Source: Chaetoderma sp. LZ-2023a (taxonomy: Eukaryota; Mollusca; Caudofoveata; Chaetodermatida; Chaetodermatidae). Taken from it: a stretch of DNA of 64,000 nucleotides. Positions 11,304-22,547 of this stretch are shown here, one piece after another. Position numbers and translations under genes: made by a program. The stretch is taken from NCBI GenBank assembly GCA_034401795.1, contig CM067372.1, positions 21,591,455 through 21,655,454 of the forward strand. The letters are read 5' to 3'. The notes beneath the pieces are model-generated. The model saw only the letters and a program-made list of their open reading frames with translations. It ran no database searches and had not been told where the DNA came from. Position 1 is the stretch's first letter. Each line of letters begins with the position of its first letter.

Positions 11304-11306
<3 letters not shown>
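10571..11306. repeat. Diverged continuation of the tandem unit
   Basis: After the GACAGACGG-type tail come three looser units, each with (A)AAGTTTCAAGTTTCTAT or a close variant, then GAAATGGTCTAGGAGGAG or a variant, then TTACAATCGA and a TTTGACC stretch (about 10792-10875, 11078-11165, 11226-11290). They resemble the units at 9545-10570 in layout (imperfect-match motif, GAGGAG, TTACAATC, GACC) but not closely. The last one ends directly in the ACGC microsatellite. Confidence 0.5.
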
Positions 11307-11361
<55 letters not shown>

Positions 11362-11363
11362 CG
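11307..11363. repeat. ACGC tetranucleotide microsatellite
   Basis: About 14 perfect ACGC repeats immediately after the final GTGCACAGACGG of the preceding tandem unit. Confidence 0.95.
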
Positions 11364-12105
11364 GGTCGCATCACATAATAATGGATATCATTACGTTCAC
11401 CTCAATATACATGAACATAGATCCAATGTATCTAGACAAACCACGCACGAATGCACATACGCACGCACGCTAATGGAATCGGATAATATACAACCACTGT
11501 AATGGTGGAAAGTGGCACAGCTGTCACAACCCACATCTATGAGGCTCTTTGGGTTGTGGTTTTCGTAACACACTCCCACATCGATGACACGCGCGGTATA
11601 AAAAAATGCTTCGCAAAAGATGACGAATACACATTTAATGAAAATCTAACGCCGTCTGCACCCGCCGTGTGCCGTGCTGCACGCAACTTTATACAGATTT
11701 CTTGTTCACCCGCTAGAATCAGAGATGTCGTTCACGAGACGTAGGCGCTTCACGATTACTACCACAGGTATTTGCCCTTTAAAAGGTCGTCTCCTGTAAT
11801 ACACGATTCTGTTGTGCGCCTAATAATTACATGTCTAGCGATAGATATATCCAGCCTGATAAACTAGCCTGATAAACTAGCCTGATAACGTGTGTTACTG
11901 GGCCGGTTCTGCTTCAATACCGGGACAATATGTACACACATCATGCATTCCATACCGTCTGAAGAACATTGGCTGTAAACAACCCAACTACCATCAAGCT
12001 ACAAATAGATAGGAGGAACCCCCAAATTAGGATAAATTCATATTCGTGGTGGGTGCGGAATTTTGCCGCAGAAAGTTAATCTTTTTATGTCTTTAGAGGA
12101 TTCAC
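11364..12105. other. No gene; three copies of a 13-bp repeat
   Basis: The only structure seen is AGCCTGATAAACT repeated nearly three times at 11853-11888. Otherwise no recognised signal. Confidence 0.5.
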
Positions 12106-12470
12106 GTTAAAGCTATGCCACGCCCATCTTTAGCTAAGCTCCACCCACCTTTTGCCCGTGTTGTTATCAATCGATCCCGGCACTCTCTGAATCACAATTT
12201 CCAGCAAGCTATACAGGTAAGCTGTTGAATATTTTGAAACTCATTTGATTGGGTACTGCCTATGTCAGTAACATCTCCCAGTCAAATTAATTTCAATATA
12301 TTCAACAGAGTGTTTATTAAATGATAAAGACATACACCCCGTACAATAACACTTCTAGCCCGTCATCGAGTAAGCGTTCGTGCCGAACTTAGCTACGTCA
12401 TTCATGACATAGCTGATTATGACGGCACCATACACATCACGTTGTTGATTATGTCGTCATATGATTGATG
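12106..12470 (+). repeat. Palindrome-cored repeat, copy C (full length)
   Basis: Second full-length copy (about 365 bp), in opposite orientation to copy A. The left arm carries CACGCCCATC, GCTCCACCCACC, ATCGATCCC and CTATACAGGTAAGCTG. The palindromic core starts with GTTGAATATTTTGAAACTC and closes with TTCAATATATTCAACAG. The right arm carries TACACCCCGTACAATAACAC, GTCATTCATGAC and CATATGATTGATGG. The nearly identical length to copy A defines the element ends. Confidence 0.8.
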
Positions 12471-12479
12471 GAATTAGTG

Positions 12480-12653
12480 TCAATAACATATTCAAAAGTA
12501 TGTTTATAATATAGTAAAGATATACACTCCGTACAATAACACATAGTCCGTCATCGATTAAGCGTTTTGACGAACTTAGCTACGCCATGCATAATTGATT
12601 ATGACGTCATCCGACACATCACGTAATTAATTAAGATGTCATATGATTGATGG
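12480..12653 (+). repeat. Tandem extra right arm of the palindrome repeat
   Basis: Directly after copy C its right arm appears a second time, from TATTCAAAAGTATGTTTATAA through ACTCCGTACAATAACAC to CATATGATTGATGG, without the left arm or most of the palindrome. This suggests a tandem duplication or a second copy cut at the palindrome. Confidence 0.7.
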
Positions 12654-12957
12654 ATAAACTGGAATTCGTAGTTTGAGACAGGAAGATATAGATGGTGCTA
12701 CTACAGTATTATTTGGATATGTGCAGATCGAGACGTGCTCCAGATATAGCTAATACATGTGCTCTAAGAGACTATTCCATATATTACATTACATACACAT
12801 CGTATCTGTCCACTGTTTTTATGACCCTAGCTACACTCACTTATTTGGAATGGTATTGTGACGTGAAAATGTAAGCCAATTTTATGATAGACCTACCGAT
12901 AGTCGACGACTGTCTAAAAAATTCCGCTTTTGCCTAGTGTCAATATAATATAGGCTG
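12654..12957. other. No recognisable feature
   Basis: Short unique spacer before the LTR. No coding family is recognised. Confidence 0.4.
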
Positions 12958-13984
12958 TGTGATAAGGCGCGCGGTCGGCTAAACCGCGCAAGACACAGTT
13001 CTATAAAACAAACGATCGATATGACCGTAGCAAACCAAGGGTGTCAAATTTATCACGAACAAACAACAACATAAGCAATTATAATGCAATAACTATAATC
13101 TTGATATTGTTTTACAGATGATGAGATGAATTAATTAACCGAATGATTAAATAAATAATTAATAAATAATTATTTCTGGCCTGACAATGCAGTGGGTCAC
13201 GTGGTCTCGTTGCGACGTGAAGTCCAACGCTGTGGTGCGACGTATGCGTGCTAAAGCTCTCTGTGCGACGTATATGCGTGCCAACGATTTCATTTATCGA
13301 TGCGACGTAGGTATGCCAATACTGTTGTATGTCGATGTGACGTAGGTGCGCCAAAGCTGTTGTCTGTCGATGGGGTGTAGCTGTGCCAAGGCTGTCGATG
13401 CGTAGATGTGCCAAATAGTCTCGATGCGACGTAGATGTACCAATGCGACGTAGATGTGCCAATGGTGTCGATGTGACGTAGATGTGTCGATGCCACATAG
13501 ATATGGCAATGGTGTCGATGCGACGTAGGTGTGCCAAATGGTGTCGATGCGACGTAAATGTGTCTATGCCGCGTAGATGTGCCAATGCTGTCTATGCAAC
13601 GTAGGACCCAAGCCGATGTGTGCCAAGGTCACGTGATCAGCTCTGCGATATCATGATCAACTCCAACATAAACTGAGAATACAAATGAGAATGTCTTCAT
13701 ATCGATGTATGGAATCAATATCGTACATATTACAATACAATCAAATAATAGCATTTATATTTCTTATCTGACAACAGTAGATTCCACATTATCGTTCTAA
13801 CTCAATAACCGTTCAGGACGAAAAGGGGGTACAGTCTGTATATGTATACATTTGATATAAGATAAAAATTATACAAGAGTGCATGCCTGAGACACGTCCG
13901 TAGGTAGTTTCACAATCAATCATGAAGTATCAGACAAGGTCGCTTCATAGCGACAATAGTAACGAAAACACGAACCTGAGCACA
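12958..13984 (-). mobile_element. LTR copy 1 (fossil)
   Basis: About 1.03 kb aligning in order with 34140-34968: shared blocks include GCGCGGTCGG, GCAATAACTATAAT-type, ATCACGTG-type, GTCACGTGATCAGCTCTGCG, CATAAACTGAGAATAC, ATGTCTTCATATCGATG, GAGACACGTCCGTAGGTAG and AGACAAGGTCGC. On the minus strand it ends ...ATCACA. It contains a 28-bp minisatellite. It lies beyond the pol of the minus-strand element, as expected for its 3' LTR. It could alternatively be a solo LTR. Confidence 0.65.
13195..13610. repeat. 28-bp minisatellite inside LTR copy 1
   Basis: Irregular tandem units of the type GTGTCGATGCGACGTAGATG followed by TGCCAAT, about 15 copies with many length variants. It is shared with LTR copy 2, where the array is shorter. 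The 157-residue open frame on the minus strand is a translation shadow. Confidence 0.8.
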
Positions 13985-13989
13985 GGTAT

Positions 13990-16985
13990 ACGTAGGTTAT
14001 CAAACTCTGTCAATACTGTGATTCCTCCATCGGTGTGTTTCTTGTTACGCAAAGCTCGCCTCTTAGAATTATGTCTATAATCTTCGTGAAATTTGTTCTC
14101 GTGTCCAGATAGTTATTGCTGCACCATTGAGAACGTGCAGTCACCATTTTGTGAATTAACTCGCACAGTAGATAATGTTCGAGACAAACTGTGTAAACTC
14201 AACACAAATAAATTTGTAGAACCAGACAATATACACCCAAGGTTACTAAAAGAACTTAGTGACACACTATCATTGCCACTCTATATCGTTTTTGCAAAGA
14301 GCCTAGAAGAAGGCGATATCTGATGGCAAAGCAATGTAACGCCTATTTTAAAAAAGGGGAGCAAGAGATCAGCCGGTGACTATAGGAATATCAGTCTAAC
14401 TTCAATTTGTTGCAAAGTGTTAGAATCCTTAGTCAGAGATAGCATAGTCAATCACATGACCCTCAACAACCTGTTCGCAGACCAGCAGCATGGCTTTAGG
14501 GCAGGGCGTTCCTGCATGACGCAGCTATTGACAGCAATAGAAACGTGGAAGAACTGCTGGACAAACAGTTTTGCATAGATGCAATCTATTTTGATTTTCA
14601 AAAAGCTTTCGACACTGTGCCACATTCAAGACTCCTCACCAAACTACGGAGCTATGGAACTGGAAGCCAGGTCTCTACCTGGATCCTAGCCTTCCTATCA
14701 TCCAGACACCAAAGAGTCTGTGTGAACGGATCGTATTCATCATAGGCTGATGTCATTAGTGGAGTCCCACAGGGCAGTGTCCTAGAACCCATCTTGTTTT
14801 TGATTTATATCAATGATCTGCCGGATGTATTCCACAGCTACATAAAACTGTTTGCCGATGACACTAAACTCTTCCGGGCAATTGCATCAGAAGAGGACTG
14901 CCATATCCTACAAAAAGATATTGACAATCTTCAACTCTGGTCAGAACGATGGCTACTGAAATTCCATCCCCAGAAATGAAAGGTAATAACGATTGTTACG
15001 GACCACCCTGATTATACATATGTAATGGCTGAATTTGGAGGCAAAGTGACTCAACTGGAAGTGACGACGTGTGAAAAGGATCTTGGGATCCATTTCGATG
15101 ACAAGTTAACCTTCCACCAACATGTTGAGATGACGGTTAACAAGACCAACCAGGTAGTTGGGATAATCAGGCGGTCATTCCATTATCTAGATGGGGAAAT
15201 GTTCCATCTACTGTTTACATCTCGGGTGAGACCACTACTGGAATATGCTAATACAATATGGAGCCTGCGCTTCAAGACCGGCATATCCAAAATAGAGAAA
15301 GTCCAGAGGAGGGCAACCAAACTACTACCGGGACTATTCGATATGGCATATGAAGAAAGACTCAAACAACTGAAGCTTCCGACTCTTGCCTACCAAAGAA
15401 TTTGAGGTGACATGATCGAGACCTACAAATTCCTCAACAATAAATACACTATAGAGCTACATGGATTGGTTCTGGACACGTCGACCACAACACGTGGATA
15501 CATCTACAAGCTTAGGAAGCACCACTCAAATAAATCATGCGCACACACACACACCTTCAGCAACAGAGTTATCAACAACTGGAACTCTCTTGCTGAGGAT
15601 GTGGTGGTGGCACCCTCCCTTAACTGCTTCAAGCACCGACTAGATAAACACTGGTCCCAATATCTCTATACTGTCGACCGCCCTCAATTTCTCAGAAGCC
15701 AGTACCAACCAGAATGCGATTCATAGAAACTTGGTACTATTTAATACCTTCAAGGGAACGTTATCCCAGGCACACTGATACACATACGTGTCTAACTTCC
15801 CAAGTATATCGACAAGGTGGGTCAGGCCTACCAATCATGAAAGAATACACCGAACTGAAAATCGTAACTGTCTCAGTCCTCCGAGTAAATTGACATGGTG
15901 GGTCGGTCCTACCAATCACGAAATGTATTAATGGGGCGGGTCCACCCCACCAGCTAAAACTGCTATGCTATACCTACAATGTAATGCTCTCATCCGCAAC
16001 AAGCCGGGTCAGGTGGGCTTGTCCATCCATCCCCACAACCACATAAGCAACTATTGTAATAATGTAAACGTACTGCTAAGGCGGGTATGTCCTACCATTT
16101 AAGCAAGCTAATTATGCGAGTCAGCCTTACTAGCCCCACCAGGGCTCCAGGTGAGTTCTTGCTGTATTTAGGTCCTATGTTTTAATACTAGGTACCAGTA
16201 AACATATTGTATATATCTCCACACATATTAATCATGAAAGAATACACCGAACTGAAAATTGTAACTGTCTCAGTCCTCCAAGTAAATTGACAAGGTGGGT
16301 CGGTCCTACCAATCACGAAATGTATTAATGAAACGGGTTCACCCCACCAGCTAAAACTGCTATGCTGTTCCTGGTCCACGTTCTATTACTAGTCCACAGC
16401 CAACCTATAATGTAATACTCTCATCCGCAACAAGCCGGGTCAGGTGGGCTTGTCCTACCAGCCCCACAAGCACATAAACAACTATTGAAATAATGTAAAC
16501 GTACTACTAAGGTGGGTATGTCCTACCATTTAAGTAAGCTAATTATGCGAATCAGCCTTACCAGCCCCAACAGGTCGCTAGGTGAGTTCTTGCTATAATC
16601 TGGAAGAATACACCGAACTGTAATCGTAACTGTCATAGCCCCCATAATACATATTGTTTATATCGCCACACATATTAATCCAGGACAGGTGGGCGTGTCC
16701 CACCATCAATATGAGGCTACACGTGCACTGATAAGGTGGGTCTGTCCTATCATTCAATCAAGCTTGCAAGGAGGGTCAGGCTTTCCACCCACACGATATA
16801 TATATATTTGAATAATTATGCATATTGTAAGTGACTGAGCCAGGTGGGATTGCCATATCAGCCCTTCAAGCCACATCATGTAGGGTCTGTCCTACCAGAT
16901 CAATGATGTATATTTGTACATTGTAAATTGTACATATGCCACAGCAAGCCTATAATGCAAACAGTAAAAAAAAGAAATTCAACCA
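13990..16985 (+). mobile_element. LINE (CR1/Jockey-like), ORF2 and long 3' UTR
   Basis: 5'-truncated non-LTR retrotransposon. RT reading starts near 14093 (YCCTIENVQSPF). An N-terminal block continues to PIFKKGSKRSAGDYRNISL (14343-14399) and HGFRAGRSC. A frameshift lies between about 14500 and 14550. From 14545 to 15726 one frame runs through the motifs FDFQKAFDTVPHS, GVPQGSVLEP (14761 on), the catalytic FADDT (14851-14865), a thumb with RRSFHYLDG, and the tail NRVINNWNSLAEDVV with FKHRLDKHW. That frame is interrupted by TAG at 14743, TGA at 14977 and TGA at 15403, and the earlier frame has TGA at 14321. With only four stops and one frameshift, this is the youngest-looking LINE here. The 3' UTR (15727-16985) ends in an A-rich stretch. 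No endonuclease domain is seen. It sits between the LTR and pol of the minus-strand LTR element, so it probably inserted there. Confidence 0.8.
15836..16600. repeat. 397-bp tandem duplication in the LINE 3' UTR
   Basis: The block beginning CATGAAAGAATACACCGAAC at 15836 returns at 16233, followed in both by AAGTAAATTGACA-type, GGTGGGTCGGTCCTACCAAT, CACGAAATGTATTAATG and CCACCAGCTAAAACTGC. A third, partial start occurs at about 16602. GGTGGGT...CCTACCA forms short hairpins throughout. Confidence 0.8.
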
Positions 16986-17008
16986 TTATCCGCGCATTGT
17001 ACAACCAA

Positions 17009-19205
17009 CTACTCTAAAGAAAAAAAAATTAGATCGGCAATAGGCCAAACATAGCCTCCAACGTCGCAACATATGATGATAATGCTGATAATGATGATGA
17101 TGAAGAAAGCCAGTGGTTGATGATCAGTCTGAAGGGTGAAAGGCGTTCCATACAGGAACACGATGAACTTGTTTACCGACCAGATAACAGCCAAACATTA
17201 ATTTTTAATAGCTGAATACGAAATTTCACCACCACGAAGTTTACGGCTAGTATAGCTTACAAGACACAAGGCACCATGTTGTTCTTGTAATAAGATTGCG
17301 CCAATACCTACATTTGATGCATCAACACGAACCACAATTCTTTGTTTACGTCTGCTAACGCTAGAATAGGGGTATTACAAAGCCTATCTTCCAATGTTTT
17401 AAAAGCTCTATCATGATTCTCATTCCAGTCTAATTGTTTGGTGAACCTGTCTTTATCAGATCAGTGAGAGGTACTGCTATGGTTGCATAATTTGGTACAT
17501 ACTTATGGTAAAATCCACTAAGACCCAAGAACGAACGAAGGAACGAAGGGAAGTTTTTGTTGTGGGTACTTTGGCATACTTCCAACTTTCTCAGTAAGGG
17601 TAGACATATTGCCTGATCCGATTTGGTGACCCAGAAACTCTAACTTGGAATAGCAAAAATAACAAATTGATGGTTTTACATTTAAATTTGCATCTTGAAT
17701 ACGTGAGAACACGTTACGTAAGACCTGTAATTGCGCATCCCAGTCAATGGTATGACACATCAAGTCGTCTACAAAGTTATTTACATGCTCTATGCCATCC
17801 AATAAAATACGCATCATACGATTATACGTGCTGTCAGAGGTTACTAAGCCAAATGCTAAACGGACAATCTGAAAATTTCCAAGTGGCGAGTAAAATGCTG
17901 TGTAGTCTTGGACATCTTCGCATCTTTGCCAATATCCTTTGCAAAAATCCAGCTTGGAGAAGAATTTGCTCTGACTAGCTTTAACTGACAAATATCTGTT
18001 CGGAATCTGACATTGGCTCTGCCTCAAATATAGTTAGACGATTTAATTTGCGAAACTCGATTAGTGATCTAACTGTACCATCTTTTTTCTTTACCATGAG
18101 TAATGGGAAACGATATGGCTGGTTCAATTATTCCATAACATGTCTTGCGCTTCCGATTTAACAGTATCGACCATAGAATGGGGAATTGGATATGGTTTTA
18201 AATGTAATAGTTTTTTTATCAGTTAGTTGAGTGTCGTGCTCAATAAGTGTGGTTACACCAGGTGTACTAGAAAATTTATCCTGAAATTCCAGGACTAACT
18301 TCCCTAAGGAGGTTTGCTACTCAACAGAGAGGTCAGGATTTATATTTACATTTTGACAATTTTCCACAAGTTCGGCGAAGAATCAGCTAATAATTCCTCA
18401 TTATAAAATTTTCTATTTTCGATTTCTGAATCAATAGCGGCAATAACATTAATTTCAACAGGGGTTCGCGCTCATTGTATTGCATATTAATGTGAAACAC
18501 GTTGGTCTTCTGACACATCTGTATTCGATAATCAGTTACAACAACTTTCTCAGTTACTATATATGGGCCACGCCAACGCATGATCAATTTGTTAGCTTTG
18601 GACGGCAACGAGACAAGGACAATTGAATTTGTGTTCGATCTTCTCTGTTTAACTTGACGATCAAAATAATGTTTCTTCCGGACATGTGAGTTAGATAGGG
18701 TTTCCTGCGATATAATACAAACCGTTTCTAAGCGATCTTGTAGATCACTGGCATACTCGTATTTAGTGTTTATATCTTCGTGTAAATCCTCTCTTGTCCA
18801 AATTTCTCGCATTACTGCCATAGGCCCGCGAATAGTACGCCCGTAAACTAACTCAAAAGATACAAAACCAGTGCTATCTTGGGGAGCTTCCCAGTACGCA
18901 AATAATAGCGGCTCAATGTAACGATCCCAATCTTTAGGGTTTTCTATGCACATCTTGCGAAGCATTTGTTTAATGTGCCGTTAATTCTTTCCCATAATCC
19001 ATTACGCATAGCATGCTATGGCGTAGTTGTTAATTGCGTAATAGACAACAAGCACAGACTTCTTACACCATAGCCGAGGTTTATTCTGATCCACTATCGG
19101 ATAAGACTTCATTTGGAATACCAATACGAGAATATATTCTTAGTAATACCTCTGCTACCGTTTGAGTATGAATAGATGGCAATGCTACTGCTTCCGGTTA
19201 CCTGG
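17009..19205 (-). mobile_element. Fossil pol: integrase upstream of RT/RNase H (Gmr1-like)
   Basis: Minus-strand pol remnants, in reading order. Integrase core (about 19200-19075; motif AEVLLRIYSRIGIPNEVLSD), integrase C-terminal region (18965-18387; LLFAYWEAPQDSTGF, ELVYGRTIRGP, KKHYFDRQVK, MRWRGPYIV). A linker, then RT (18200-17518; KPYPIPHS, FFSKLDFCKGYWQ, the VDD box in NNFVDDLMCHT, EFLGHQIGSG). RT connection and RNase H (about 17440-17009; NKFIVFLYGTPFTLQTDHQP). The integrase-before-RT order with Gypsy-type sequences is the known hallmark of Gmr1-like Gypsy elements. The reading is broken in many places. Confidence 0.75.
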
Positions 19206-19209
19206 CCGC

Positions 19210-20482
19210 GACATGTTCATAATCATTTATACAAATTTCTTCGTAATTATGATTTATTGAACGAATCGCAGTCAGGATTCAGGCTAACCATTCATGCGAG
19301 ACTGCATTACTTAAGTTAGTAGAAAATTGGCGATTTGCAATAGATAATGGCGAATTTGTAAGTGCTATTTTAATAGATATCAATAAAGCATTTGACCTAA
19401 TTAATCATAGTATATTATTGGAAAAGCTCGGCATTTATAAATTTGATTCATTAACCTTAAAGTGGGTTTCTTCCTATTTAGAAAAGAGATACCAATACGT
19501 GTCCATTTCTGATAAAGTCTCTGGTCATTTACCAGTATGTATAGGAGTACCGCAAGGTTCTGTGCTGGGACCTCTGGTATTTATATTATATGTGAATGAT
19601 CTTCATATAGGTATAGATAGTAACGTTGACATGTATTGTGATGACGCGACTATGCATTGTAATTTTGAAAGTTTGCCAACAGTAAAAGAACAACTAACAG
19701 CAGGTATGGCTTTAGTACAAAATTGGTATCAAAATAATAAAATGGTTTTGAATACGGCGAAAACTAAACTATTAATGATAACCAATAAAAACAACCTAAA
19801 GCAGATAAACCACGAAGAAACGAAGATCCCGATATATAATGGTGAGCTAGAAATAGTAAATGAAGCAAAGCTTTTAGTCTTATATATTAATGACAACCTT
19901 TCATGGCAGCAGAATATTAGCAAAATTTGTAACAAGATCGCTTCACTTATTTATATGCTAAAGAAAAATAAGAAATACGTGAATGTGGAAGAACGAAACC
20001 TGTTTTATAAGACATTATCCTTTTCCATATAGATTACTGTTGTGTTGTGTATTATGCTGGTACACCATCATTGTTAAATAAGTTTGAAACATTACAGAAA
20101 CGCGCAACTAGAATAATATTAGAAGTACCCTCCAGGACACCATCAAAAGAAATGTACAAAAAATTGAACTGGACAACGTTAATAACGAAAATGGCAATTA
20201 AATCCAACATCATGACATAAAAATCCTTAAACGGCCTTGCACCTATGCACATGTAAAACCTATTTACGTTGGTAGAGGACACACATTCTCTGCATCCACA
20301 ATCAAAGACCAACGGTCTATTAAAGCCTTGGAAAATAAGAACAGATTACGGGGAAAACAGCTTTACCTACACGGCGACACAAATGTGGAATTCTTTACAG
20401 AGTAATAGTAAGCATTCGCCAACACTTAGGTCATTCACATTAAACATACAGAATAAATAATTATTGAATAATAAAAAAAAAT
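19210..20482 (+). mobile_element. LINE (L2/CR1-like), 5'-truncated
   Basis: Plus-strand RT remnant. It begins abruptly near 19228 with a Q-S-G-F-R block; a frameshift follows, then ILIDINKAFDLINHSILLEK, GVPQGSVLGPLVFILYVNDL (19549-19608), the YCDDAT box in place of the usual FADDT, and a thumb with LSWQQNISKICNKI. The main open stretch, with an ATG at 19418, ends at 20032. The C-terminal part (20100-20460) shifts frame and carries KRATRIILE, LNGLAPMHM and FTYTATQMWNSL. A TAATAAAAAAAAATTATT tail at about 20467-20482 marks the 3' end. It interrupts the integrase of the minus-strand LTR element. Y and C replace F and A before the catalytic DD. The copy is dead. Confidence 0.75.
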
Positions 20483-21829
<1,347 letters not shown>

Positions 21830-22095
21830 CACTTACAGGCTGATGTCACAATCAAAAATGCAATAAAAAAAATGACGTACGTAGCTCCGGCATGATCATT
21901 TGAAATCCCCTGCCACATGTACGAGTAGGCCGTATTCTCATTGGCGAGTTAATCGGGAATAACGCCATACATCAGTATTGAGTTACGCCGGTTAAAACTC
22001 TCCAGGGAGAACACGGACTTAGTTAGATGCCATAGGCAACAACATTAACCCGGCCAAATTAGTTTCAAAATATTCAACAATTTACCAGTATAATT
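21830..22095 (-). repeat. Palindrome-cored repeat, copy D (diverged)
   Basis: Carries the GATGTCACAATCA and ATGACGTACGTAGCTCC arm and then only the second half of the palindromic core (GCCATAGGCAACAACA, then AAATTAGTTTCAAAATATTC and AACAATTTACCAGTATA) near 22027-22090. The segment in between is not similar to copies A and C. Confidence 0.6.
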
Positions 22096-22427
22096 ACCTT
22101 GAAGAGAAAATGCATTTGCGATAAAATCGTTTGTCTGTCTGTCTGTGCGTGGGTATGTGTGCAAAATTGCGTAAATGTATGCGTTTGTTTGTGTCTATGC
22201 GAATGTTGTGACGATTGGATTTGTTTAACTACGAATGTAGGTGAAAAGCAAAAAAATTATAATAATGCTATTCTTAGTAGGATTCATGCAGCAATTTTAT
22301 TAATAATTTTTTTTGTATTTGTACAAACATGTAGTGTATATTATTTTATAGTATTGTACATAGTGTATATACGTTTGAGGGCCTCGTTAACATCAGGAAA
22401 CTGACGATTTACCCTCGTGAAATAAAG

Positions 22428-22430
<3 letters not shown>
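22096..22430. other. No recognised gene
   Basis: A 101-codon open frame on the plus strand (22099-22404) is cysteine-rich at first because of TGTCTGTCTGT and TGTGTGT-type low complexity. No family is recognised and it is judged spurious. Confidence 0.4.

Positions 22431-22504
<74 letters not shown>
22431..22504. repeat. ATT trinucleotide microsatellite
   Basis: About 24 perfect ATT repeats. Confidence 0.95.
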
Positions 22505-22547
22505 GTGGGGTATTGGTGTGTTGAGATTTATTTCATTTCGCCGCATT

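Noticed and set aside
13112-13585. 157-codon histidine-rich protein on the minus strand
   Set aside because: It is the 28-bp minisatellite within an LTR; the other copy at 34.4 kb gives unrelated frame breaks.
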